A DNA stretch of 60,307 nt from CAZTDP01 sp964612565 (GCA_964612565.1 CAZTDP010000006.1:1-60307), one strand, 5' to 3'. Counted from the first letter of the stretch, positions 50,495 through 58,667 are shown. Numbers and translations: made by a program. Notes: generated from the sequence alone by a model not told the origin.

Positions 50495-51657
50495 GTTCCG
50501 CTCCTTCTTCGCTCTTCCTCCGCAAGCATCGCAGCCACCCGCGGGTTGATGTTCGTTGGTCTCATCTCTGCAGCTGAATCCAGCAGCCGTCTGAGCACCG
50601 TTTGCGACAGGCAACCGATGTCGCGTTTTCGCGCCTGATCTCTGTCGCTTCCCTTGCGCCCACAGCACCAGTCGTCGCGCGCCGCGGCCTCACAAGCGCG
50701 CAGCAACTCTTCCTCGGTCGCCACCTCGAACGCCTCGAGCAGCGCCGTCAGCGGTCTGTTCCGGTCCCCGTAACTTCCGAGCGGGCGCACCTGTAGTCCA
50801 ACCGCGCGCGCCCATGCCTCGTTGACCCTCACGAGCTCTGGTCGATCGCCGAGCGGAGCGAACGCCGCGTCGTGCTGGTTCAACCTGCAACGCTTGGCCA
50901 GCTCGCCGACAGGGCAGCTCATCAGGTCGTCAGTCGCCCGGACGCGCCTCGTCGCCAATGGCACGCATTTGGGTTCTGACGGGGGGATAGGTCTCGAGGG
51001 CTCCGAGTGCGCGGGCTGGGGTGCGTTCGGCTGTCCTTGCTCCGGCTGCGCCCCGGCGTTGGCTGGTCTCGCCTCAGACCGGACCCGAGTCACTGACGGC
51101 GGTGGCGGCGGGAGCGTAGCGCTATCGCGCTGGGTAGCTGTCAGGTCTTTAGATCCCACCTCCGGGTTAAGATCTGATCTGGTAGGAAGCAAAGAAGGGG
51201 AGTTAAGAGTGACCAAAACGGTCGGATTTTCGACATCCTTGACATCGCGTGACTCAAACGGGACGTTTCGTCCCGAATCGGTCACGTTTCGTGACGCTTT
51301 GGTCACGAAACGTGACCGCGCCCGATGTCGCTCGCGTTGCTCACGCTTGCGCTGCTGGTCGGTCATGGCGACCTCTTGGGCCTCGATGTAGTTCGGCATA
51401 ACCAGTCCACAATCCGAGAGCTCGACCACTTCGCGCTTGAGGAGCCTAGACAGGCCGGCCGCTACGATTTCAACCGGCATCCCGTTTGCGAATATCAACG
51501 CCAGGTCCTCCCCGTCGAAGACACCAGCCAGCACACCGGCTCGATCGAGCTTCCTGAGCATCAGAGCGAGGACGCATTGCCCCTCCCAACCGAGCAGCAT
51601 CCAGGTCTTGGTGTCGCGCACGTAGAGACGTGCGTAGTTCTCGTTTGCCCAATCCAT
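50491..51657 (-). CDS. Replication initiator (O-like) with internal iterons
   Basis: 388 residues. N-terminal winged-helix region (YARLYVRDTKTWMLLGWEG, FDGEDLALIFANGMPVEIV, SRLLKREVVEL) as in phage replisome organisers; then a disordered linker with four heptapeptide repeats (R-x-V; residues 116-143) encoded by the iterons at 51239-51317 and a Pro-rich stretch; then a helical C-terminal domain. This is the lambda O plan. Likely binds the iterons and recruits host helicase. Confidence 0.7.
   Translation of the reverse strand: MDWANENYARLYVRDTKTWMLLGWEGQCVLALMLRKLDRAGVLAGVFDGEDLALIFANGMPVEIVAAGLSRLLKREVVELSDCGLVMPNYIEAQEVAMTDQQRKREQRERHRARSRFVTKASRNVTDSGRNVPFESRDVKDVENPTVLVTLNSPSLLPTRSDLNPEVGSKDLTATQRDSATLPPPPPSVTRVRSEARPANAGAQPEQGQPNAPQPAHSEPSRPIPPSEPKCVPLATRRVRATDDLMSCPVGELAKRCRLNQHDAAFAPLGDRPELVRVNEAWARAVGLQVRPLGSYGDRNRPLTALLEAFEVATEEELLRACEAAARDDWCCGRKGSDRDQARKRDIGCLSQTVLRRLLDSAAEMRPTNINPRVAAMLAEEERRRSGT
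51239..51317. other. Iteron array, candidate replication origin
   Basis: Three palindromes with 3-base centres: CGGGACG-TTT-CGTCCCG (51259-51275), GTCACG-TTT-CGTGAC (51281-51295) and GGTCACG-AAA-CGTGACC (51301-51317). Their centres are exactly 21 bp apart. A degraded fourth unit has its right half CGTGAC at 51248-51253, in the same 21-bp register. All lie inside the initiator gene. Confidence 0.7.
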
Positions 51658-51659
51658 CG

Positions 51660-53363
51660 CTACGCCGCCGCCTTTCCCGCCAAGTACATCTGCGCCAGCG
51701 CCTTGATGTTCGCTCCGCTTGAATCGAGTACGTCGCTGCGCTCGCCCATGACTCCGTCGGACTGCGCCTTCTTGAGCCCGAGCACGTCGGAAACGATGGG
51801 GTCGCTGCCCTCTTCAGCGATTAGGAAGTACAGGAACGTCGGGTTTTGCTGCCCGTCGCGGTGGATGCGTCCGCCGCACTGATCGTGAACCCCTGGGCTC
51901 CAGTCGAGCTCGCCGAATACACCGGTGTCGCACACGCCCTGCAACCCATCGAGACCAGCACCGGAGCGCAGGGACATCACGAGTACCTTCGCGTCACCGT
52001 CGATAAATGCCGAGCGCGCTGCTTCCTTCTGTGCCGAACTCTCGCTTCCCGTGTAGAGGACCGGCTTCAGGTCCTTGAGCGCGTCCATCCACAGGTCATA
52101 GACGGCTCGGTGCCATCCCCACAGGACAACCTTCTTTCCGCTCTCGACGAGCATCCGGACGAAGGCCGCTACGTAGGGCGCCTTGGCGATCCCGGTGGCC
52201 TGCCGTACGAGACCGGAGAGCTCCTCGGACGCTTGCATCTTCTGTCCGCGCTTCTCCTCGCTGTCACCCATGATGATTCGCGCGAGTTCGCCAGCGGCGC
52301 CCTCGATTGCCTCGAGCGCCTTCGTGTTGCACTCGATTGGCATCGGGATCTTGGTCAGGGACGGGAGTTCGCGGCCTACGTCCGCGCGCGTGCGCTGCAG
52401 CATGATCCCCGTGTCACGGGCGTAGCAGCCAAACGCCTTAGGATCGGCGATCGAGTACGAGCGCGCGTTCGCCTCCTTGCACCACTCCTCGAGAAACTCC
52501 TCTTTCGTCCCGAGTCGCCCCGGCATGAGGCAGTTCGTGATGTGAAATAGCTCGTCGCCGTAGTTGTAAATCGGCGTAGCGGTGAGCCCCATTCGCCAGC
52601 GTGTGTGGCCGCTAATGTGGTCGGCGGCCTTGTATTTCGCGCTATCGGAATGACGTAGCTCCTGCGCCTCGTCGTAGATGACGGTCTTGACCATTGGCGC
52701 CAAAACGTCAGCCCATCCCGAGAGCTTGTGGTAGTTCGTGATGATGACGTCCGGGGTGTCAGGACACAGCAGCAGCTGCCCGGGCTTCGTGCGCTTCGTC
52801 ACTCGCAAGTCGTATGGGGTGCCCTTCTTGAGTACGTGGGTGCGCATCCCAGGGCAGAACCTCTGGATCTCGCGCTCCCACTGGTGGGTGAGGTGAGTCA
52901 TGGTCACCACGAGGGCGGGGCGGCATTCGGCGCGCGACAGGAGGCAGATCCCCGAGCACGTCTTGCCGAGCCCGAGGTCATCCGCGAGCAGCAGTCCGCC
53001 TTGCGCAAAGGCCATGTCCGCAGCGATCCGCTGGTAGGAGCGAGGCTGAAGGGCTAGTTTGTACTCTGACGGCGGGCGAATGCCTGACAGTAATTCGTGG
53101 ACGATGCTCTCTTGCTCTTTATGCTTCGCAGACTGCCCGGCAAGCGCTCCGCGGTCGGAATCGGTTATATCGAGCGGGTAGCGTTCCGTGAACCAGTCGA
53201 GATCCCGACACGTGTCAATCGTGTTCGTTAGCCGGATTGCCCCATGCTGCCGTCGCGAGATCTTGGGGAAGAACCGCTTCAGCCGCATCACAATATGGGG
53301 TTCGCACTCGACGACCCACGACTTGCGATCTTTTGAAAGCTTGAGAGAACCGAACGTTTTCAT
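51660..53363 (-). CDS. SNF2-type DNA helicase
   Basis: 567 residues from ATG 53363. Motif I ADDLGLGKT (127-135), Ia THLTHQWE, II YDEAQELR (231-234 DEAQ), III GLTATPIYN (261-264), and late motifs MSLRSGAGLDGLQ and QCGGRIHRDGQ near the end. Such helicases occur near phage replication genes, with a role in replication fork or recombination processing. Lies between a nuclease and the initiator. Confidence 0.85.
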   Translation of the reverse strand: MKTFGSLKLSKDRKSWVVECEPHIVMRLKRFFPKISRRQHGAIRLTNTIDTCRDLDWFTERYPLDITDSDRGALAGQSAKHKEQESIVHELLSGIRPPSEYKLALQPRSYQRIAADMAFAQGGLLLADDLGLGKTCSGICLLSRAECRPALVVTMTHLTHQWEREIQRFCPGMRTHVLKKGTPYDLRVTKRTKPGQLLLCPDTPDVIITNYHKLSGWADVLAPMVKTVIYDEAQELRHSDSAKYKAADHISGHTRWRMGLTATPIYNYGDELFHITNCLMPGRLGTKEEFLEEWCKEANARSYSIADPKAFGCYARDTGIMLQRTRADVGRELPSLTKIPMPIECNTKALEAIEGAAGELARIIMGDSEEKRGQKMQASEELSGLVRQATGIAKAPYVAAFVRMLVESGKKVVLWGWHRAVYDLWMDALKDLKPVLYTGSESSAQKEAARSAFIDGDAKVLVMSLRSGAGLDGLQGVCDTGVFGELDWSPGVHDQCGGRIHRDGQQNPTFLYFLIAEEGSDPIVSDVLGLKKAQSDGVMGERSDVLDSSGANIKALAQMYLAGKAAA

Positions 53364-53364
53364 G

Positions 53365-54078
53365 TCAAAACGCACTCCCGATATGTAGACCACGAACCGG
53401 CTTACCGTTGAGCGTTGGCGGTAAGTTTTGCAGAGCTGCGCGCGTGACCGAGATCAGTAGAATCTCCCTCACCTCGTCATGTTGCGCGTAGCGCGCGAGC
53501 TGACGCAGGATCTCGTTTGCTGGACACTTGACCTTCAGCTCGACGGCGATTCCATCGACGAGGAAGTCCACGCGGTCGGTTTTGGACAGTACCACCTCTC
53601 GAAGGAAGAACTCGCGCGTCGTCTTCAGCCACGATTCAAGCTGGTCCTGATACCCGTACTCATCCGAGCATGGAGAAAAGCGCAACTCTTCGCTGATGCG
53701 CTGACGGAGCATGTCGGCCGTCAGAACCTCAAACGCGCCATGTTCCTTCATCTGTCGCCGCACCGTAGGCACCAGATCGTCCGGTGAGTCACAGACGATG
53801 TGCGGGACACCGTGCTCTTTCGCCCACGACTGCCACTCGAGTTGTGCCGGAGAGAGCTCCTCTCCCGGCTTCTTCATCTCGACCCACAGATTCAGCGAGG
53901 GGACCACGAGATCGGGGGTCCCCTCGGGTGCGAGATGGATCGTGTACCCGCCGTGGAGCGCTTTGGCCAAGCCGGAGTTGAGGCGGATGATCTTCAGTTC
54001 AGGAAACGCCTTCTCGAAAAGCTCCTTCGCGCGCGACTGCAGGTCGGACTCGCGAACGCTACGGCGGGTGGGTGGCAT
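53365..54078 (-). CDS. Protein with two PD-(D/E)XK nuclease cores
   Basis: 237 residues. The first core is VRR-NUC-like: PEGTPDLVVPSLNLWVEMKK (Asp56, Glu67, Lys69) with LSPAQLEW. The second reads RVDFLVDGIAVELKVK (Asp171, Glu180, Lys182) followed by a helix and ILLISVTR. Both carry full catalytic residues. ATGA overlap with the clamp-like gene. Partner of the SNF2 helicase, probably in replication or repair of branched DNA. Confidence 0.7.
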   Translation of the reverse strand: MPPTRRSVRESDLQSRAKELFEKAFPELKIIRLNSGLAKALHGGYTIHLAPEGTPDLVVPSLNLWVEMKKPGEELSPAQLEWQSWAKEHGVPHIVCDSPDDLVPTVRRQMKEHGAFEVLTADMLRQRISEELRFSPCSDEYGYQDQLESWLKTTREFFLREVVLSKTDRVDFLVDGIAVELKVKCPANEILRQLARYAQHDEVREILLISVTRAALQNLPPTLNGKPVRGLHIGSAF

Positions 54079-54761
54079 CAGGCCGCGTCCTCCGCTGGCT
54101 CGTCCGCTTCCGCGGCAGCAGCCAACTTGAGCGGCATCAGGACGCATACCCAACGCGGCTGTTCCTCGTCATAGAGACGCGACGGTTTGTCCACCTCGAC
54201 GTAGATCGGTTGGTGCGGATCCGACGGGATGAAGAACCGTGACGACTCCGAGTCGGCCGCCTTGCACACCTTCGCAAGCAGCGAGATTACCGAGAACGAA
54301 AGCGCGATCTGGTCGGATGGAACCTCACCGGTTCTTCTGCCTGGGCGCGTCGGAAGTAGCGACGGCATATCGAACTCGAGCTGCTCGGAGACGAACCCGC
54401 TCAGGTCGATTGATGGCTTCTTGTTCCCCGTCTCGATGTCGCGGATGTCGGCGCTCAGGATGTCGAGCTTCTTGCCGACGGTGAAGATCACTTCGTCGCC
54501 CTTGGCCATGCCGCGACGGACCATCGCGAGGGCGTCGGATGAAATCTGCCAGTTGTGCTCTAGGCGCGACGCCTTTCCCTTGCCGTCCCACGCTTCGCCG
54601 TGGTTGTAGACAGCAGCGATCCCGCTGGTGGCGAAGGAAAGCAACTTACCACCACCAATCTTGACCGAGACCTTTGCCTCGTCGTCGTCCTTGCAGAACG
54701 ACAGGAGCGCCGCGATCTCGGTTGATGTTGCCTGAATTCCGATTCCGTCTGTGTATTGCAC
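54078..54761 (-). CDS. Sliding-clamp-like protein
   Basis: 227 residues. The C-terminal part DPHQPIYVEVDKPSRL, then WVCVLMPLKL, strongly resembles the beta-clamp end (strand plus M-P-x-[RK]-L), preceded by a helix LLAKVCKAADSESSRFFIP. The length matches two-domain clamps such as T4 gp45 rather than the three-domain bacterial beta. No phage polymerase is present, so it may serve the host polymerase. GTG start at 54761. Divergent sequence limits certainty. Confidence 0.5.
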   Translation of the reverse strand: MQYTDGIGIQATSTEIAALLSFCKDDDEAKVSVKIGGGKLLSFATSGIAAVYNHGEAWDGKGKASRLEHNWQISSDALAMVRRGMAKGDEVIFTVGKKLDILSADIRDIETGNKKPSIDLSGFVSEQLEFDMPSLLPTRPGRRTGEVPSDQIALSFSVISLLAKVCKAADSESSRFFIPSDPHQPIYVEVDKPSRLYDEEQPRWVCVLMPLKLAAAAEADEPAEDAA

Positions 54762-54784
54762 TATCTTCCTCCACTATTCCGCGG

Positions 54785-55333
54785 CTACGCCGCCAGTAAC
54801 TCACGCACCTTCTTTGCTCTCGGCTTGCGGTCGCAGGCCTTCTTTCGCGCTTTGTCCCAGTGCCACGGGGCGCGCCCAACGACGCCGAACCCGAAGCAGC
54901 ACAAGATCATGTCTTTGGGATACGGATCTTTCGATCCTACGAACTTGATGCGGTCCGTCAGCTCGAGCACGAACGCGTACGGCGCAACATGCTCATGGAA
55001 CCAATTCGCGCCAACGGACGCCGGCACAAGGAACAGGGTCCACCGGTTGTCGTTTCGTCGCTCCGCGCACTTGCGCGCCCACGGGGCGATGTTTGCAAAC
55101 GGCGGGTTCAGCCAGAGATTCCCCGCCAGTGCTGCCCAGTTCTGTTGTAGCGAGTTCTGACGCTCGTCGAAGAAACACCCAGTCACCCGCGTGTTTTTCG
55201 CGTCAGCGGCGAGGTCAAAGGCCAACTCGCCGAAGCGCGACTCAACGGCCTCAATGAAGTTTGCCGGCGTAGCAACGCTTTGGTTGCTCCTATGCCGGGC
55301 GAGCCCGGCGCCTGTCTTTTTTGTGTTCGTCAC
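54785..55333 (-). CDS. dam: Phage DNA N6-adenine methyltransferase (Dam type)
   Basis: 182 residues. Typical opening ATPANFIEAVESRFGELAFD, LAADA, and the catalytic motif GNLWLNPPFANIAPWARK (NPPF 76-79). Matches the PF05869 family of phage Dam enzymes. Probably protects phage DNA from restriction or regulates timing. Confidence 0.85.
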   Translation of the reverse strand: MTNTKKTGAGLARHRSNQSVATPANFIEAVESRFGELAFDLAADAKNTRVTGCFFDERQNSLQQNWAALAGNLWLNPPFANIAPWARKCAERRNDNRWTLFLVPASVGANWFHEHVAPYAFVLELTDRIKFVGSKDPYPKDMILCCFGFGVVGRAPWHWDKARKKACDRKPRAKKVRELLAA

Positions 55334-55650
55334 AACTCACCATCCTTTTCGTCAATCTTCCCTGATGCTGCGTCGTTGATGCACTCCAGCGGACGAAGAA
55401 ACGGCTTCTTGATCTCGTCACCGAACCATCCGCACTTCGAAGGAACGCAACCGCGACCGATTTCTAGGTGACAGCACTGTTGCGCGAACCTGCGACGCTG
55501 GCACGTGTTCCCGAGCTGCCGCGGGTGAACTGGTGATAGCTTTTGCTCGGCGCTGCGCATTGCAGCAAGTCGCTTCAATTGCAACCTGTCGCGACCGGAA
55601 AGCTTGCCTCCGTCATCAGAATGCATGCCGAGCCTGTGGTATGTGCTCAT
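55330..55650 (-). CDS. Cys-containing hypothetical protein, 106 aa
   Basis: Basic N-terminal helix (GRDRLQLKRLAAMRSAEQKL), then four Cys (CQRRRFAQQCC, GCVPSKCGW) and an acidic tail. ATGA overlap on both sides. Possibly a zinc-binding phage protein. Confidence 0.5.
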   Translation of the reverse strand: MSTYHRLGMHSDDGGKLSGRDRLQLKRLAAMRSAEQKLSPVHPRQLGNTCQRRRFAQQCCHLEIGRGCVPSKCGWFGDEIKKPFLRPLECINDAASGKIDEKDGEL

Positions 55651-55838
55651 CGCGCCGCCCTCGCCAAATCGATAGCTGTCAGCGTCACGTATCCAAGCGG
55701 CTCGTGATCATCTTCGCTCGAGTGGCGGATACCTCGCCGGGCGCACTTCTCACGCGACAGAGGGGCCAGGTCGCGGTCGATGTCTGCTCGCGGTACCTCG
55801 AAATCGACGACGACGGGGTCGTGGGGTAGGGGTCTCAC
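55647..55838 (-). CDS. Small hypothetical protein, 63 aa
   Basis: GTG 55838 start overlapping the preceding stop. Acidic patch then a short strand GYVTLTAIDLARAAR. No motif. Kept because both ends are coupled to neighbours. Confidence 0.45.
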   Translation of the reverse strand: MRPLPHDPVVVDFEVPRADIDRDLAPLSREKCARRGIRHSSEDDHEPLGYVTLTAIDLARAAR

Positions 55839-56104
55839 TTCCCACCTCCCTTCGCCCTCGCGATCGCCTCATCGAGTTGCTGCGCGTAGGGCTTTCCTGA
55901 GTCGTGCTTACGCCTTGGCGTCGGCTTCGACGTACGCTTCGGTGTTGGTGCAGGGGCGCCTACTGGATGAATTCCGCCGAGCTTGCCGAAGCCATACTGG
56001 TCACGGCGGCGCAGACGTTCTGCAAGATCCATGTCGGCGACTGACGATGAGCCAGCCGTGCGAGGTCCGCGACTGCGGAAGGCTTCGCTGCCGGTGCCGG
56101 TCAC
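55835..56104 (-). CDS. Hypothetical basic protein, 89 aa
   Basis: GTG 56104 overlaps the methyltransferase stop. Helix DMDLAERLRRRDQYGFGK, then a Pro/Lys-rich linker and a final helix PYAQQLDEAIARAKGGG. Looks like a small DNA- or protein-binding factor; unknown. Confidence 0.45.
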   Translation of the reverse strand: MTGTGSEAFRSRGPRTAGSSSVADMDLAERLRRRDQYGFGKLGGIHPVGAPAPTPKRTSKPTPRRKHDSGKPYAQQLDEAIARAKGGGK

Positions 56105-56850
56105 GATGCACCTCCCGTCATCGACGGCGCCGAGCGACGCAACTCGTCGAAGCACCGACCAAACACTCCAGAGCCCGGGAACAGGTCGTCGAGAGAGTCG
56201 ACGTGCGACGCGCCCAACAGCCCGAACGTCCACTGGACGACCTTCAGCGGCTTGCGCCCCATCAGGCTGCTGTCACCGCCGCGGGCGACCGCGGTCCTAA
56301 TCGCGTCGGGCACACCTGGGAACCGCTGTCGCGCCGGTACCACGATGACGCTTTCCGAGATGCAGACGATCCCGCGCCCCTTGGGCTGGCAATGCGTCTT
56401 GAGCCAGGTGCACACCCGTGGCTCGACTCCTCGAGGAACCAGCGACAGCACGTCGCGCAAGGCCTTCGGCGACGTGAAGAGGGCCCACCCGTCATACCCA
56501 CCCGTCGTCAGCTGCTCGAGCAGACGGGCGTGGTCGACCTCACCGGCGAAGGTCGGTTCGTCGCGGTAGTACTTCCGCGACATCCCTGGGAACGGTGGGT
56601 CAGCGACGCAGAGCCGCTTCGGTGTGTCGGCGAGGTCCTCCACGGCGGCGAGTCGGCGGAAGCGGTACGCGGTCTGCCGGCATCTCTTCGAGCACCACTT
56701 CTCTTGCGTCACCTCGAGGGGAGAGCGACACCATCGGCACCGTCGCTCGGCGCCGCACTCGACGACTAGAGCTGCTCCTGGCGACACCAGAGCGTCACCT
56801 CGATGGGAGAGCGACACGTCGCCGTCTACTCGAGCCGACAGCGACATCAC
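56101..56850 (-). CDS. DNA methyltransferase with N-terminal zinc ribbon
   Basis: 249 residues. Zinc ribbon C-x2-C (38, 41) and C-x3-C (53, 57) with the sequence KWCSKRCRQTAYRFRR, then CVADPPFPG (DPPF 84-87) as catalytic motif and DLFPGSGVFGRC near the end as the SAM-binding motif, the order of beta-class methyltransferases (N4-C or N6-A). A second modification enzyme next to the dam-type gene. Confidence 0.75.
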   Translation of the reverse strand: MMSLSARVDGDVSLSHRGDALVSPGAALVVECGAERRCRWCRSPLEVTQEKWCSKRCRQTAYRFRRLAAVEDLADTPKRLCVADPPFPGMSRKYYRDEPTFAGEVDHARLLEQLTTGGYDGWALFTSPKALRDVLSLVPRGVEPRVCTWLKTHCQPKGRGIVCISESVIVVPARQRFPGVPDAIRTAVARGGDSSLMGRKPLKVVQWTFGLLGASHVDSLDDLFPGSGVFGRCFDELRRSAPSMTGGAS

Positions 56851-57545
56851 AGGGACACCTCCGCCCCGCAGTCGTCGCAGTTCCTTGCTAGCAAAATCAG
56901 CGCGTCGCGAAACTCAACAGGTGTCCTCGATGCTTCCTTCGCCCAAACCCGTTGTGATAGCGGCCTACCGCAGTTGTTTCGCATGCCGCTGACAACCCCT
57001 TCGCCGCGCGGTCTATCCCACCTCATTGGTGCCGGAGGATTGTTACCGACGTAGTAAAGCCACGTCGCTTTAGTTGCGCGGTGGCCGTAGGCGCTTTGTG
57101 CGACCTCGCACACCCAGCCGTTGCCACCTGGCCAGACATCGCAAGTAACCTTCGTCCAACCACAAAGGTCTGGAGCGATCAGATCGTGGGCGGCCCATGC
57201 CATTGACCAAGCTGGGTGCTCGAGCACTCCTCCGAATTCGCGAACAGCTGCGAGAGCAGACGAGAAGCAGCCACCGTCATCGCCGACGCGTAGATGCGGG
57301 TGCCTTGACGCGACCAACTTCGCGAGCCTGCACCAGCGCGCGCATGGTGGGTGCGCCACGACCGGATTGGGGCCGGAGTAGAGACGTGCGTCGCGCGCCT
57401 CATCCCATGTGTCAACGCCAGTGAGACCGAAATACGCGCCGTTGGTCTGGACGTAGAGAGCCGCGATTGGTCTGCGCGCGGCCGCCCTACAGTCGTCACA
57501 GAGCTCCGGGCGGTCGTCGGCCGCGCCTAGGACTACTTCGAGCAT
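56847..57545 (-). CDS. Conserved phage protein with VAHPPC and LEHP motifs, copy 2
   Basis: 232 residues from ATG 57545. Same core as 9217-9864: ALYVQTNGAYFGLTGVDTWD, VVAHPPCARWC, GGVLEHPAWSMAW, VCEVAQSAYGHRA, SGMRNNCGRPLSQRVW, here with extra Cys at both ends (CDDC). Possible divergent cytosine methyltransferase-like motifs but no clear SAM motif. It is beside a methyltransferase gene, which supports a DNA-modification role. Confidence 0.6.
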   Translation of the reverse strand: MLEVVLGAADDRPELCDDCRAAARRPIAALYVQTNGAYFGLTGVDTWDEARDARLYSGPNPVVAHPPCARWCRLAKLVASRHPHLRVGDDGGCFSSALAAVREFGGVLEHPAWSMAWAAHDLIAPDLCGWTKVTCDVWPGGNGWVCEVAQSAYGHRATKATWLYYVGNNPPAPMRWDRPRGEGVVSGMRNNCGRPLSQRVWAKEASRTPVEFRDALILLARNCDDCGAEVSL

Positions 57546-57814
57546 GGCTTCACCCCCATGTTTGCCCTGAAAACGCGGTAGAACTGGTCTCGGTGCTTCT
57601 TCGGGAGCGAGAAGCGGGCCTTCTTCAATGCCTCGCGCATCCGCTTGTTCTCGCGCAAGAGCTCTGTCGCCTCGCGGTTGAACTCTGCGAAGCGTTGCTC
57701 GTGCTCGCGGAAAAGCTTCATTTGCAATGCTTGCGTTCGCTCGCAGATGTTGATCAGGTTCTGCTGCCCTGCAATCACCTCGGCAAGTCTCGCGATTTGT
57801 TCGTCTTTGGTCAT
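57533..57814 (-). CDS. Coiled-coil protein, 93 aa
   Basis: Nearly entirely helical, with heptads (ARLAEVIAGQQNLI, FNREATELLRENKRMREALK) and a basic end KKHRDQFYRVFRA. Overlaps the next gene by 13 bases. No motif. Confidence 0.55.
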   Translation of the reverse strand: MTKDEQIARLAEVIAGQQNLINICERTQALQMKLFREHEQRFAEFNREATELLRENKRMREALKKARFSLPKKHRDQFYRVFRANMGVKPCSK

Positions 57815-57817
57815 ACC

Positions 57818-58582
57818 TCACCACTCCACGTCAACCAATTCGCCGTAAGTGACCACGACGCGCTTCGGTTTCTCAAGCACGATCACGTGACCTGGTATCA
57901 CCCAGAGAGCGAATGCGGACTCAGCAAACGAGGCGAACGCCTCTAGTCGAGCGCGCTCGTCGTCGCCCACTGTCACGATCCCGGCTCGGATCGGGGCAAC
58001 GTAGAACGCGATCCACGTGGAGGCCCAGAGCGAGTCCCTGAGCGAGTCCCTGAGCGAGGCCCAGAGCGAGGCACAGAGCGAGTCACTGAGCGAGGCACAG
58101 AGCGAGTCACTGAGCGAGTCCCTGAGCGAGGCCCTGAGCGAGGCCCAGAGCGAGTCACTGAGCGAGGCCCTGAGCGAGGCCCAGAGCGAGGCCCAGAGCG
58201 AGTCCCTGAGCGAGGCCCTGAGCGAGTCACTGAGCGAGGCCCAGAGCGAGTCACTGAGCGAGTCACAGAGCGAGGCACAGAGCGAGTCCCTGAGCGAGTC
58301 CCTGAGCGAGGCCCAGAGCGAGTCACTGAGCGAGGCCCTGAGCGAGTCACTGAGCGAGTCACTGAGCGAGGCCCAGAGCGAGTCCCTGAGCGAGGTGGCC
58401 TCTTGCAACGTCGCCACAAAGTGCACCTCATACTGAACGAGAGCTGGGGCGACGATCACTGCTACGGCCTCCGCAGCCTTCTCTCGGTCTGTCTCGGTCG
58501 ATGTTGCAGCGCGGAACATTTGCTCCCGCGTCGCGGTCACAATTGCCTGCTGTTCTTCCGTTAGTGAATCAATCTTTGCCAT
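57818..58582 (-). CDS. Tetrapeptide-array protein, 254 aa
   Basis: Residues 67-186 are 30 tandem four-residue units of the form [A/D]-S-L-[S/R/W/C]. Before it is a helical acidic N-terminus (residues 1-62) and after it a 68-residue non-repeat domain with strands (VIPGHVIVLEKPKRVVVTY). All eight possible combinations occur. ATG 58582 has GGAG upstream. The array is not pentapeptide; Leu every fourth residue suggests an elongated helical or solenoid surface. Function unknown. Confidence 0.7.
   Translation of the reverse strand: MAKIDSLTEEQQAIVTATREQMFRAATSTETDREKAAEAVAVIVAPALVQYEVHFVATLQEATSLRDSLWASLSDSLSDSLRASLSDSLWASLRDSLRDSLCASLCDSLSDSLWASLSDSLRASLRDSLWASLWASLRASLSDSLWASLRASLRDSLSDSLCASLSDSLCASLWASLRDSLRDSLWASTWIAFYVAPIRAGIVTVGDDERARLEAFASFAESAFALWVIPGHVIVLEKPKRVVVTYGELVDVEW
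58025..58384. repeat. Thirty 12-bp tandem repeats, coding
   Basis: On the minus strand each unit is G[A/C]C-TCG-CTC-[A/T]G[G/T]. Only three bases per unit vary, each between two states; TCG-CTC is invariant. The array lies entirely inside the gene at 57818-58582. Confidence 0.85.
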
Positions 58583-58598
58583 AATCACTCCACACTGT

Positions 58599-58640
58599 TC
58601 ACCCGCGCCAGGTGACCTTGATGTTGTTGTCTGCTGCCAT
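58599..58640 (-). CDS. Possible 13-residue leader peptide
   Basis: ATG 58640 has a clear AGGAGG 8 bases upstream (58655-58650 on the minus strand), followed by MAADNNIKVTWRG and a stop at 58599-58601, 17 bases before the array gene's ATG. Could be a leader peptide or a gene remnant; evidence is the ribosome site only. Confidence 0.35.
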   Translation of the reverse strand: MAADNNIKVTWRG

Positions 58641-58667
58641 TGACCTATCCTCCTACCCGTGAGAAAT

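Noticed and set aside
58025..58384. CRISPR array
   Set aside because: 12-bp directly abutting units without spacers; coding frame is kept throughout.
58017..58436. Rightward open frame across the 12-bp repeats (Ser-Glu rich)
   Set aside because: It is open only because the repeat unit lacks stops in that frame; no ribosome site, and the opposite strand has proper non-repeat flanking domains.
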